From Streptomyces sp. S465 (GTDB taxonomy: Bacteria; Actinomycetota; Actinomycetes; Streptomycetales; Streptomycetaceae), in the NCBI RefSeq assembly GCF_026898115.1, contig NZ_CP114036.1, positions 7,434,001 to 7,498,000 of the forward strand: a DNA stretch of 64,000 nt, written 5' to 3'. The first letter of the stretch is position 1; every line of letters begins with the position of its first letter. Under the pieces are notes generated by a model. That model saw nothing but the letters and a program-made list of their open reading frames with translations, made no database searches and had not been told where the DNA came from. This document shows, one piece after another, positions 52,834-62,683 of the stretch. Both the position numbers and the translations under genes were made by a program.

Positions 52834-54882
52834 GCGCTCCACGAGGCGCCGCACAACCGAGTGGGGGTGGAAGGACTCCACCGCCTGGCCGTCGCAGCGG
52901 CCGGGTGAAGCTGAGGGCAGCCTGATCCGGGAGACGCCGGGGAGGGTGGGAAGCAGCCCTGACAACGCCGGGACGCGTCGGCACTGCCAGACGGCGTGGG
53001 TTCGGCAAGCGAGACGAGAAGGTGTACGAGAGGAACCAGTGCCAAAGTTCCGTAAACGGCGTGCCAGCTCAAATCTGGTGGATATGGGCTGGTCAGCAGT
53101 GCGTGGGCGTCCTTCGGGTCGTCCAACTCCGAAGCCGGGGGAAGTCGCCGGTGGGGAGGCCATGGTGAACGACTGCGGCGTAGTCATGGCGATGCTGCCG
53201 GGGCAACAGCTGGGCACCTCCCTCGTCGATCGGTTGAGTGGTGAACGTGGGAACCGTCCCCGGTCGCCCTTCCTGCTGGCCATCCAGGACAGCAGTGGGC
53301 AGGTCCGTCGTCGGCTGACGGCCGTGGGGCGGGGCGGAGGCCCCGTAGTAGTCCGAGCGCGCGAGATGAAGGCCGAACGCCGGGTACTGGAGATCCAGAC
53401 CAAACTGCACCGTTGGGCAAACGCCGAACGTCATCGCAGGTTCGACGACCTGTTCAATCTCGTCACCGATCCGGCGTTCTTGTTGATCGCGTGGGATCGG
53501 GTGCGGGGCAACAAGGGAGCACGCGCGGCCGGAGTGGACGGTCAGACCGCCTACTACGTGGAGTCCGTGCGGGGCGTCGAGGAATTCCTCGCGGAAGTGC
53601 GGTCCGACTTGAAGGACCGGAGCTTCCGCCCGTTGCCCGTGCGGGAGCGGATGATCCCGAAACCGGGAACGGCCAAGCGCCGCCGGCTGGGTATCCCGAC
53701 CGTTCGGGACCGGGTGGTCCAAGCTTGCCTAAAGCTGGTGCTGGAGCCGATCTACGAAGCGGAGTTTCATCCGTGTTCGTATGGCTTCAGGCCAGAGCGG
53801 CGAGCGCACGACGCAGTCGCGGAGATGAGGCTTCTGGCGTCCAACTCCTATGAGTGGGTGCTGGAGGCTGACATCGCCGCGTGCTTCGACGAGATCTCGC
53901 ACCCGGCCCTCATGGACCGGCTGCGGCATCGGATCGGGGACAAGCGGGTGCTCGCCGTGGTGAAGACGTTCTTGAAGGCCGGGATCCTGTCGGAGACCGG
54001 GAACGTCAGGGACACCGACACCGGGACCCCGCAAGGGGGGCATCCTTTCTCCTCTGCTGGCCAATGTGGCCCTGTCCGCTCTCGACGAGCACTTCGCGGC
54101 GAAGTGGACAGACCGCGTGGAGAGGGCCAAGCGTCGCCGTCACGGACTCGCCAACTACCGGCTCATCCGGTACGCAGACGATTTCGCGATCATGGTGTCT
54201 GGCACCAGGGCGCATGCCGAAGCCCTCCTCGACGAGGTGGCCGAGGTGCTGTCCAGGCTCGGGCTGAGGCTCGCGATGGACAAGACGAGGGTGGTCCGCA
54301 TCGACGAAGGTCTCGACTTTCTCGGCTGGCGCATCCAGCGTCACCGCAAGCGAGGCACCAGCAAGTACTACGTCTACACCTACCCGGCGCAGAAGGCCGT
54401 AAGGTCGTGCGCCGGGAAGATCAAGGCGATCTGCTGGCAGGACGCGCCTGCCGCTCGAAGCTCTGATCAAGCAGCTCAATTCGCTGTTGCGGGGCTGGAC
54501 CGCCTACTTCCGGCCGGGGGTGTCCCACCGGGCCTTCGAGTTTCTGCGCGCTGTCGTATGGCGTCAGATCTTCGGATGGCTCCGGCGAAAGCACCGTAAG
54601 ACCAGCTGGAAGGAACTCCGCCGCCGATACTGCCGGGGCGGCTGGTGGCCCGTCGACGGAGAGAAGAAGCTGTTCAACCCGGCAGCGGTGCGGACAACCC
54701 GCTACCGCTACCGAGGAGCGGCCATTCCCTCTCCGTGGCCGAGCACGGCATGAGGAAGATCCGTGTGCCCGAAGGGACTTGTGGAGAGCCCGGTGCCTAG
54801 CAATAGGCACGCCGGGTTCGGAGGGCGGCCCGAGGAAACGGGCTGGTCGAAAGGCCAGTACCGCGCCTCGGGTCGACCCTAC
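52834..54882 (+). mobile_element. Inner group II intron (2049 bp) inserted in the outer intron's RT gene
   Basis: Removing 52834-54882 joins GAC-GAC-TTC to GTC-GTC-CTG, giving the uninterrupted RYADDFVVLVHGTEGD of a group II RT. The inner intron starts GCGCTCCACG and shares the GAAGCTGAGGGCAGCCTGAT block with the outer one. Its domain V-like stem is GAGCCCGGTGCCTAGC with CGCCGGGTTC at 54785-54818, and it ends CTAC at 54882. It encodes its own RT. Confidence 0.78.
53366..54753 (+). pseudogene. Inner intron reverse transcriptase/maturase, two frameshifts
   Basis: The RT domain runs from RVLEIQTKLHRWANAERHRR through LEADIAACFDEISHPALMDR to GTPQGG, where one extra G in a six-G run near 54037 shifts the frame. 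The second frame has LIRYADDFAIMVSGTRAHAE and LGLRLAMDKTRVVRIDEGLD with the catalytic Asp pair. Another shift near 54440 leads to the maturase/X domain, LRGWTAYFRPGVSHRAFEFL and TSWKELRRRYC, ending at 54753. Start ATG 53366 is a choice; longer frames begin at 53162. If the shifts are sequencing errors it could be active. Confidence 0.82.
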
Positions 54883-55463
54883 GTCGTCCTGGTGCATGGC
54901 ACCGAAGGGGACACCGCGGCACTGCGCGAAGAAGTCGCTGACGTGCATGAGCCTCTCGGTCTGCGTCTGTCGCAGACCAAGACCCGGATCGCGCACATGA
55001 GCGACGGGTTCGACTTCCTGGGCTTCCGCATCCAGTGGAAACGCAAAGGAGGCACGACCAAATGGCACGTCTACACCTTCATCGCCGACCGGCCCATCCG
55101 GTCGCTGAAGGCGAAGGTCCGTACCCTGACAGGCAGGACATCGCAGCAGGAACTTGCCACCGTGCTGAAGAGACTCACTCAGATCATGCGCGGTTGGGCC
55201 AACTACTTCAAACACGCAGTCGCCAAGCATGTCTTCGACAGGCTCGACGCCTTCGTGTGGTGGCGTTTTATCCGCATGCTGCGGGAGCGCACCGATGGAG
55301 TTGGGGCGACGTCCGCCGCCGGTTCACCACCCCGACCGGGCGGTGGAGACCCATCGCGGCTGACCGGATCGAGCAATTCCGGATCGCATCGGTCACGGTC
55401 AGCCGCTACCGATACCGGGCCAGTACGATCCCCAGCCCATGGCAGCCTGCGAACCCCGTCTGA
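54883..55463 (+). pseudogene. Outer intron reverse transcriptase, C-terminal part
   Basis: Continuation of the split RT after the inner intron: VVLVHGTEGDTAALREEVAD, then LGLRLSQTKTRIAHMSDGFD, then FDFLGFRIQWKRKGGTTKWH and the maturase segment LTQIMRGWANYFKHAVAKHV. A shift near 55290 moves the end, RWSWGDVRRRFTTPTGRWRP, to another frame stopping at 55463. It cannot be expressed as one protein without removing the inner intron. Confidence 0.78.
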
Positions 55464-55571
55464 CGGCAGAGACCGTGGAGAGCCCGTTGCGTTGAGAGGC
55501 GCACGGCGGGTTCGGCGAGAGGCCCGGAGAAACGGACCGGGAGCAATCCCGACACCGCGCTCCGGGCCTAC

Positions 55572-55698
55572 TCAGCGCAGCGGCCACTCTGAGTGATGAC
55601 CGGGCGTCCCGGGGCAGCGTCGGAAGTCGCCCGAAAACCGGCCCGCCGGGGTGGTTGGGCTGAGAGTCCGGGCCGTGGGGTATCGGTCCAACTCCCCC
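55572..55698 (+). other. 3' exon and junction with integrase copy C
   Basis: 127 bp between the outer intron end and the attachment-like core. No gene is evident. The left half of this flank forms the non-homologous left half of the copy C site. Confidence 0.4.
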
Positions 55699-55713
55699 CC
55701 TCGGACACGTACC
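55695..55713. repeat. Attachment-like half site, copy C
   Basis: CCCCCTCGGACACGTACC matches the right half of the copy A/B sites (55703-55712 is the right arm), but the left half, ending TATCGGTCCAACTCC, does not match theirs. This is the pattern of a hybrid left/right attachment site. Confidence 0.5.
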
Positions 55714-57014
55714 AATTCCCCACGGTTGTTCATCGACCATGGGGATTTGTCGTTCTTCGGGTCGAGCGTGACCTCGGCGTGCACGGTCGCTTGCGCTGGA
55801 GCGTAGGTGAGCCGGAGCCCCAGCAGGCGGTAGATTTCGGCCTTGTCTTCGGCCTCGGCTTGCTGAATGACGGTCGTCAGATCGCTGATGGACCGGACGG
55901 GCCGGGCGATCTCATCGCGGGACATTCTCGTGCCCGGCCCCTTCGATGCCGTACGGAGTTCGGCTTCGGCCCTGGCCCGACGGGTTTGTGTCTCGGCGAT
56001 CCACTGTGTGACGAGGGTAAGGTCGGCGCCGGCTTCGAGGGCGGCTCGGTGGGTGGCCAGCTTGGCATCGCAGTCGGCGAGACCTCACGGGCGGCCGCGA
56101 CAGCGGCGGACTCTGGTTCGGGTGCCGCTGCGGTCGTCGCCATGAGGTCGATCGTGTCGTCGAGCCGGTGCGGCAAGAACACGGTCGCTGGACGGCGGAT
56201 TTGGCCCAGGCGCGAGTATCGCGGTGGGGGTTGCGGGCCCGGTCGTGGGCGGAGGGGCTGGGGATACCGTCGCGGGTCAGGCCCTCGGCGATGGCGAAGA
56301 TGCCGTGGCCGCTGAGGAATTTGGTGAAGATCCTGGCCACGACCGGGGCGGTGTCCGGGTCCGGTTCGAGGCCGTGCAGACGTTTGCCGTCGGCTGCCTT
56401 ACCGGGATTGGAGTGCGGGCCGAGGTCGCTGAGCCGGTATCCGTACGGAGGCCTGCCGCCGAGATAGCGGCCTTCCATCAGGACCTGGGAGGCCATGGCG
56501 GAGTGCACGCGGACCTTGATGCGGTTGCGCTCGCCCTTCGACATGCCGCCGAAGACCGACATGATCAGGTCGTGGGCCTCGTTGTCCGGATCGATGGGAC
56601 CGCCGACCTCCGGTACCCACAGCGGCACGCCATAGTGGACGAAGAGCGGGAGGTGTTGCCGAACTGGCTGCCATAGAAGGCCCGCTGGGGCTCACCGATG
56701 ACCACCGCGTCGAACCCACGGCGCGTATCGGCGAGTGCGGCCAGCGGGGCTGCCGCCCGGGGGCGGCGTTTCCAGGGCAGCGCACGGGTCTGGCCGACAT
56801 CGAAGTACTCGGCAACGATCTCCCCACCCGCGGGTTCGATCAGCACCTGGGCCCTGTTCAACTGCCATAGGCGCGAGGCTTCCGGGTCTTGCTGGTCCTC
56901 GGTGGAGACGCGCCCGCAGAAGGCGAACAGCAGCTTGCGGTCGGCGGTGGGCACGGGTGCGGGCGTGAGTTGGTCCTTTCGGAGCCATGGGAGCGGACGG
57001 TCATCATTGGCCAT
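55699..57014 (-). pseudogene. Serine integrase, decayed copy C
   Basis: Homologous to copy A over its length. From ATG 57014 the resolvase domain reads LLFAFCGRVSTEDQQDPEAS, shifts near 56650 (PLWVPEVGGPIDPDNEAHDL), continues to RDTRAWAKSAV, then about 170 residues including the zinc ribbon are deleted, joining to FLPHRLDDTIDLMATTAAAP. Another shift near 56085 leads to EIARPVRSISDLTTVIQQAE and the end VRVRG at the attachment-like core, after which the tail is unrelated to copies A and B. Similarity to A resumes upstream of the start until 57111. Confidence 0.85.
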
Positions 57015-57113
57015 TTGGGCACCTTTCCGGCCCTTGGTTGTCCTGGTCGTCCACCACCGATAGCTCGGCCTTCTGAAGAGAGCCAGCCCGCCCGGCGTGT
57101 CGGGTGAGCATCC

Positions 57114-57319
57114 GCAACAGGACCTCAGCGACTGGCCGGGTCAGCGTCGGGCCATCCGGTGGGAGAACGATCTGGAAGGCGTCCGGGGGCGTTTCGCCGC
57201 CGTTTTGGGGATTACGATGGCGCGAGCATCGGCGGGCTCGACTACCGACGATCTGGGAGTCGAGCCCGTGCTCTCGCATGCAGCGGCCAGTGCCGCCGCC
57301 GACGCTGGGGCGGGGCGAG
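57114..57319. other. Right flank of integrase copy C
   Basis: Sequence diverges from copy A exactly after the shared GTCGGGTGAGCAT. A minus-strand stretch (PPDGPTLTRPVAEVLLRMLT) looks like the end of a small actinomycete element protein. No complete gene. Confidence 0.3.
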
Positions 57320-57404
57320 GCAATGCGGCCGCCGTGGGCGGCCTGCGCACCGAGGTCCAGACCGCCCACCCCGGAACAGACACTGCCGGTCTGGAGGTCG
57401 TCAT
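57320..57404 (-). pseudogene. DNA cytosine methyltransferase N-terminal scrap
   Basis: Near ATG 57404 one frame reads LQTGSVCSGVGGLDLGAQAA, which is motif I of C5-methyltransferases (SAM-binding, SVCSGVGGLDLG). The start ATG is one base out of frame with it. Homology fades after about 28 codons and no catalytic PC motif follows. Probably a relic of an element-borne methyltransferase. Confidence 0.45.
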
Positions 57405-57486
57405 CATGGCCGTGTTCGTCACGGTGCGTGTCGCCGTCCGGCTGGTACCGGATCACCCTCTGCTCCTCTTCTCCGTCCGGCGGTAG

Positions 57487-57661
57487 GGGCTGGCGCGGCC
57501 TACGGCTTCTTCGTTGCCGTAGGCGGCGGCGGTGTCCAGCAGGCGGTAGCCGGCGGCCAGTGCCTCGGAGAGGGCGCGCTCGGTGTCCTCGGCGGGGATC
57601 TGGTAGACGCCGAAGCCGAGGAGCGGATCTTGACGCCGTTGTTGAGGGTGACGGTCTGCAT
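57487..57661 (-). pseudogene. Aldo/keto reductase N-terminal fragment
   Basis: ATG 57661 begins MQTVTLNNGVKI, then one base is lost near 57623 and a second frame gives LGFGVYQIPAEDTERALSEA and GYRLLDTAAAYGNEEAVGRA, the first strand and the Asp/Tyr catalytic pair of 2,5-DKG reductase-type enzymes. The gene is cut at about 57486, next to element debris. It is 32 bp after the alcohol dehydrogenase stop, so it was once the operon's next gene. Confidence 0.75.
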
Positions 57662-57693
57662 GAGCGGGATGTCCTGCGGGTGGCGGCGGGCGG

Positions 57694-58722
57694 TCAGGGA
57701 CGGATGAGGGCCTTGAGGACCCGGCGGTCGGCCATGGCCCGGTAGGCGTCCGGGGTCTGGTCGAGGGAGAAGGTGTGGTCGAAGACGCGGCCGGGGGCGA
57801 TCGTCCCGTCCAGGACGTCGGGCAGCAGTTGCTCGATGTAGGCACGGGCGGGGCTGGCGCCGCCGGTCAGGGTGATGTTGCGCATGAACTCTGCCGGGCC
57901 GATCGGACTCTGCTCATACTGGGGGACGCCCAGGCGGCTGATGGTGCCGCCGTCCAGGACCGCGCCGAGCGCGGTGTCGAGGGCCTGGCGGGTGCCGACG
58001 GCCTCGATGACCTTGTCCACGCCGCCGGTCAGCTCGCGGATGCGGGCGATGCCCTCCTCGCCGCGCTCGGCGATCACGTCGGTGGCGCCGAACTCGCGGC
58101 CCAGGCCGGTGCGGGCTTCGTGGCGGCCGGCGAGCACGATTTGCTCGGCGCCCAGCCGCTTGGCGGCGATCACCGCGCATAGGCCGACCGCGCCGTCCCC
58201 GACCACGAGCACCGCATCGCCGCGGCCGACGCCGGCGGTGACGGCGCCGTGGTGGCCGGTGGCCATCACATCGGTCAGCGCCAGCAGCGACGGCAGCAAC
58301 GCGGAGTCGGCGGCCACCGGCAGCTTCACCAAGGTGCCGTCCGCGTACGGGACACGAACGGCTTCGCCTTGGCCGCCGTCGACGCCGTCGACGCCGTAGC
58401 GGCCGCCGTTGCGGCACGAGATGTGCAGGCCCTTGGCGCAGTAGTCGCAGGTGTTGTCGCTGTAGGTGAACGGGGCGACGACCAGATCACCGGCCTTCAG
58501 GCCGGTCACTTCCGCGTCGATCTCCTCTACGACGCCGAGGAACTCATGCCCCATGGGGCGGCCGGCGTCGGTGGCGGGCATCGACGCATACGGCCACAGG
58601 TCACTGCCGCACACACAGGAGGCGACGACGCGCACCACGGCGTCGGTCGGCTGGACGATCTTCGGGTCGGGCCGGTCTTCGACACGGACGTCACCAGCTC
58701 CGTACATCACTGCTGCACGCAT
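57694..58722 (-). CDS. Zinc-dependent alcohol dehydrogenase (MDR)
   Basis: 342 aa. Catalytic zinc ligands are visible as Cys in ASCVCGSDLW and the GHEFLGVVEEI motif; the structural-zinc region retains Cys in DNTCDYCAKGLHISCRNGG. The NAD(P) site is VLVVGDGAVGLCAVIAAKRL. ATG 58722 has ggag upstream. It lies between the AKR fragment (downstream) and an aldo/keto reductase gene (upstream, 52 bp), forming an oxidoreductase operon divergent from an XRE regulator that probably controls it. Substrate unknown. Confidence 0.88.
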   Translation of the reverse strand: MRAAVMYGAGDVRVEDRPDPKIVQPTDAVVRVVASCVCGSDLWPYASMPATDAGRPMGHEFLGVVEEIDAEVTGLKAGDLVVAPFTYSDNTCDYCAKGLHISCRNGGRYGVDGVDGGQGEAVRVPYADGTLVKLPVAADSALLPSLLALTDVMATGHHGAVTAGVGRGDAVLVVGDGAVGLCAVIAAKRLGAEQIVLAGRHEARTGLGREFGATDVIAERGEEGIARIRELTGGVDKVIEAVGTRQALDTALGAVLDGGTISRLGVPQYEQSPIGPAEFMRNITLTGGASPARAYIEQLLPDVLDGTIAPGRVFDHTFSLDQTPDAYRAMADRRVLKALIRP

Positions 58723-58774
58723 GAAAGGTGTTACTCCAAACGGGGGTCGTGCTGTGTGGTCGGGACGACGGGTC

Positions 58775-59752
<978 letters not shown>

Positions 59753-59801
59753 CTCGCCTTCTCCGGTCGGTAGCGTTGCCCGTTCCTCACTCTCGCCCAG
59801 C

Positions 59802-59818
59802 CCGGCAGGTCATGCCGG
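59802..59818. promoter_or_regulatory. Dyad CCGGCA-N5-TGCCGG between AKR and XRE genes
   Basis: Perfect 6-bp arms around GGTCA in the 211-bp divergent region. A candidate site for the XRE-type regulator. Confidence 0.35.
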
Positions 59819-59963
59819 TCAGAGCTAGGCGGCGAGGAAACGGCGTCTTCCTCACTCACCTTCGCCCGGATTGCGCCCACGTGGCAGGGCGGGCTCATCA
59901 GGGGTAATGACAGGGCCCCCCACGGCCCCGCGGGACGGGCGCCCATCGGGTGAGACTGGAGTC

Positions 59964-60872
59964 ATGGCATCGACGAGCGCGCACAGCGAGGGCGCCGAGC
60001 TGGGCCGCTACCTGCGCGCCCGCCGCACCCAGACGAGCCCCGAACACGTCGGCCTCACCATCGGGGCCGGCATCCGCCGCACCCCCGGCCTGCGCCGTGA
60101 GGAGCTGGCCACCCTGGCCGGCATCAGCATCGACTACTACGTGCGCCTGGAGCGCGGCAAGGAGACCCGCCCCAGCCCGGCCGTCCTCGACTCCCTCGCC
60201 CGCGCACTGCGCATGGACCACCAGGAACACCAGCACCTGCGCGAGCTGGCCGCCCGCGCCGCCCGCTACGTCTCCGAGCCGCCGCCCGCTCCCAGCCGCA
60301 CCGTGCGCCCCCACCTGAAACTGCTGCTGGAATCACTGCGCCCGAACCCCGCCTACGTCATCAGCCGCAGCATGGACATGCTCGCCTGGAACCCCGGCGG
60401 CCTCGCCCTGTACCCGGGCCTGGAGGACTGGCCCGTCAAGCATCGCAACCTGGCCCGCTACCTCTTCCTCCACCCGGCCGCGCGTGACCTCTTCACCGAC
60501 TGGGACCGGCAGATCACCGCGTGTGTCGCCCGCCTGCGCGCCATCGCCGGCACGGCTCCGGACGCCCCCGACCTCACTAACCTCGTCGGTGAGCTCCTTT
60601 TGAAGAGCCCCGACTTCGCGGGCCTGTGGGAACGCTACGAAGTCACCGGCCGCAAGCCCGCCCACAAGACCTTCCAGCACCCGCAGGTCGGAGCCATCAC
60701 CCTCACCTCGCAGTCACTGCACGTCGAAGGCACCCCCGGCCAGCGCATCGGCGTCTACACCGCCGAACCCGGCAGCCCTGACCACGACGCCCTGCTGCTG
60801 CTCGACATGACCGCGCCCCAACCCACCGGACGTCCTGCTGCCACTCCGAAATCCACCGGCCAGCAGCGGTAA
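59964..60872 (+). CDS. XRE-family regulator with MmyB-like ligand domain
   Basis: 302 aa. The HTH is RRTPGLRREELATLAGISID, YYVRLERGKETRPSPAVLDS (about residues 35-75), followed by the MmyB-like C-terminal domain: RPHLKLLLESLRPNPAYVIS, MDMLAWNPGGLALYPGLEDW, and a C-terminal HPQVGAITLTSQSLHVEGTP. Such proteins sense fatty acids or small hydrophobic ligands and often regulate an adjacent divergent oxidoreductase, as here. ATG 59964 is preferred over 59871 by homology. Confidence 0.88.
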   Translation: MASTSAHSEGAELGRYLRARRTQTSPEHVGLTIGAGIRRTPGLRREELATLAGISIDYYVRLERGKETRPSPAVLDSLARALRMDHQEHQHLRELAARAARYVSEPPPAPSRTVRPHLKLLLESLRPNPAYVISRSMDMLAWNPGGLALYPGLEDWPVKHRNLARYLFLHPAARDLFTDWDRQITACVARLRAIAGTAPDAPDLTNLVGELLLKSPDFAGLWERYEVTGRKPAHKTFQHPQVGAITLTSQSLHVEGTPGQRIGVYTAEPGSPDHDALLLLDMTAPQPTGRPAATPKSTGQQR

Positions 60873-60909
60873 GAAGCTTGTGCCCTGATTGGCTTCCCCC
60901 TGTTTGTTG

Positions 60910-61704
60910 TCACAGTTGGATGCCAAGAGGGCAGACGTGCATCCGGAGCGTCGGAGGGGCCTCACCCGGTAATGCGGTCAGATCCGTGCTGAGCTTTGTC
61001 CGCCGGGTTCGAGGTGGCCGGGGTGTGGGGCAGAGGCCGGTCGGCGGCGCGCTTTTCCGGGGTCGGGCGGCTTGCGGGCGGCTGGGGCTGTCCGGGTTGG
61101 TCCCGGAATAGCTGTGGCGATTCAGCTGGCTGTTCTCGACCATCAGCCGCTGGTTGACGTTGCGGAGTGCCTGCATGGCGGTCTCGGCTTGGCGGCCAGC
61201 TGCGAGTGCTGCGTCTCGTTGCTCGCGCAGTTCCTCTATCTCCGTGTCGCGCAGCGAGCGGGCGTCCAGGCCGTCGCGGAAGGGGCGCCCAGTTCGTGGG
61301 CGCGGAGCGTGCGCAGCTCATTCTGGACTTCGCGAAGGACCCGTTGAAGGGCGGCATTCTGTTCCAGGAGCATGTGGTTCTCGACTTGCAGGGCCGCCTC
61401 CTTGCGGCGGTCGCTGCTGCCGTCGCCCGCGGCCCGTCTCGGGCGAGGTGGGCGTCGGTCTTGGCTTCCGCTTTGAGGTCGCGGTGGCGTTGAAGGTACT
61501 GCGGGTTGACGGCGGCCCGCCGGGTGATCTCCGCGTCGGAGAGGGCCTGGCGGTTCTTGCGCATCGCGGCCAGGACGTTCAGGACCCGCTGTCGCCACGA
61601 CGCCGTTGAACGGCAGCCGCCCTGCCGGCATCGAGGATTTCGACCCGAGCGGTGGGGATCGTCGCCTGACCTGGCTGCTTGCGCGGGGCGGCCGGGCGCG
61701 TCAC
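60910..61704 (-). pseudogene. DUF6262/TnpC-like HTH-coiled-coil protein, decayed
   Basis: Three frames join to one protein. From GTG 61704: RPAAPRKQPGQATIP and ILDAGRAAAVQRRR; the next frame has RVLNVLAAMRKNRQALSDAE and ITRRAAVNPQYLQRHRDLKA, a DUF6262-type HTH; then EAALQVENHMLLEQNAALQR and VLREVQNELRTLRAHELG coiled coil; finally RDTEIEELREQRDAALAAGR to the stop at 60910. At least three shifts (near 61595, 61430, 61290). In Tn554-like elements DUF6262 proteins accompany tyrosine recombinases, which are absent here. Confidence 0.6.
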
Positions 61705-61996
61705 CGGTTGTCCTTTCGGTGATGATCGGGTCGACGGTCGGCTGGTCCAGACTCTGCCGTCCGGCCAGAACCGCCGCTACGGGGATGACGGTGAGGAACC
61801 GGTCCCTGGCGTGGAGCCAGGACTCCACCGTGGTCCGTTCCTGGTGGGTGAGGGAGCCGATGTCGGCTTCGCATTTGCCGACGTGTTCGTCGATCTGCTG
61901 GATCTCTTGGCGCAGCAGCTCCAGGTTCGCCGCGCTCAAGGGGCCCGCGGTGAGTACGCTGCCGTAGGCGCTCTCCAGCGCGGTGTCGAGCAGCAT
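61705..61996 (-). pseudogene. Unknown helical protein coupled to the membrane gene, no clean stop
   Basis: ATG 61996 starts one base after the TGA of the membrane gene upstream, so they are coupled. The first ~97 codons (LDTALESAYGSVLTAGPLSA, then RQEIQQIDEHVGKCEADIGS) are helical with good codon bias, but no stop occurs before the DUF6262-like region and the frame then turns nonsensical, so the 3' end is probably damaged. No family recognised. Confidence 0.4.
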
Positions 61997-61997
61997 C

Positions 61998-62534
61998 TCA
62001 CCTCTCCGCGTATTGCAGGAACAGCACACCCAGGACGACGAGTCCGGCGGCTTCCAGGATTGAGACTGCGGCCAGAAGGGCGCTCTCCGTGCTGTGGCAC
62101 CAGAAGGTGATGAGTGCGGCAAAGGGAGTGACGAGGAAGACCAGCAGATCGACGACTGTCTGTGTGGTCTTGCGCGAGATCCGTCTGTCGTCGCTGCGAT
62201 GGTAGGTCTCCCAGCCGAACAGCGGTTCCTCCACGTTTGTGGCCTCTGCGAGCCGGGACGCGAGCTCGGTGCGGACGTAGCGTCCGATGGCTGAGATCTT
62301 TTCGTCGTTGACCAGGTGCGTCCATCCGAGCACAAGACACACCACTGGAAGGGCCAGGGCCAGGATCAGCTGCGGGTAGTCCGTCTGCGCGGCGACAGCC
62401 GCGACGGCGGTCACGGCCGCGAGCGTCACGTACAGCAGGTTGTCCCGAAAGCCGATACGTGCACGCTGCTCGTCCTTGATCTGTGCGTACTCGGCAAGGA
62501 GCAGGGCACTGGTGCTCCGTTCTCCGTCCGTCAT
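61998..62534 (-). CDS. Integral membrane protein, about four segments, unknown
   Basis: 178 aa. A short cytoplasmic helix (LLLAEYAQIKDEQRARIGFR) is followed by hydrophobic pairs near residues 35-75 and 130-175 (LYVTLAAVTAVAAVAAQ, LILALALPVVCLVLGW, TVVDLLVFLVTPFAALITFW, SILEAAGLVVLGVLFLQ). The layout, polar helix then two TM hairpins, resembles small membrane partners in phage-defence or signalling operons, but no specific family can be named. ATG 62534. The upstream gene encodes another membrane protein. Confidence 0.65.
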   Translation of the reverse strand: MTDGERSTSALLLAEYAQIKDEQRARIGFRDNLLYVTLAAVTAVAAVAAQTDYPQLILALALPVVCLVLGWTHLVNDEKISAIGRYVRTELASRLAEATNVEEPLFGWETYHRSDDRRISRKTTQTVVDLLVFLVTPFAALITFWCHSTESALLAAVSILEAAGLVVLGVLFLQYAER

Positions 62535-62683
62535 GACTGGCTGTCACCTTCGTTTCGCGACACCTTGGCAGGGGGTGGCTCGGTGGTACCCGTACTCGGC
62601 CCGCGGTGCCTGGACCCTCAGGGAGCTGCCGTGCTCTCAGCAGCTCCCTGGCCCGTCGGCCTCCGGATCCGGTCCGGGAGGAC

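Larger units (their letters stand above)
51734..55571 (+). mobile_element. Outer group II intron (interrupted by the inner intron)
   Basis: The 5' part (from GTTTGCGCC at 51735) resembles the 5' part of the inner intron, including a nearly identical stretch GAAGCTGAGGGCAGCCTGAT at 51812-51831. A domain V-like hairpin starts GAGCCCGTTGCG at about 55480 and ends CGGGTTC, and the intron ends with CTAC at 55571. The encoded reverse transcriptase is split by the inner intron and carries a deletion. Boundaries are approximate. Confidence 0.7.

Noticed and set aside
57097..57486. 129-codon plus-strand frame right of integrase copy C
   Set aside because: The opposite strand carries the methyltransferase motif I scrap and AKR fragment; the plus frame looks like noise.
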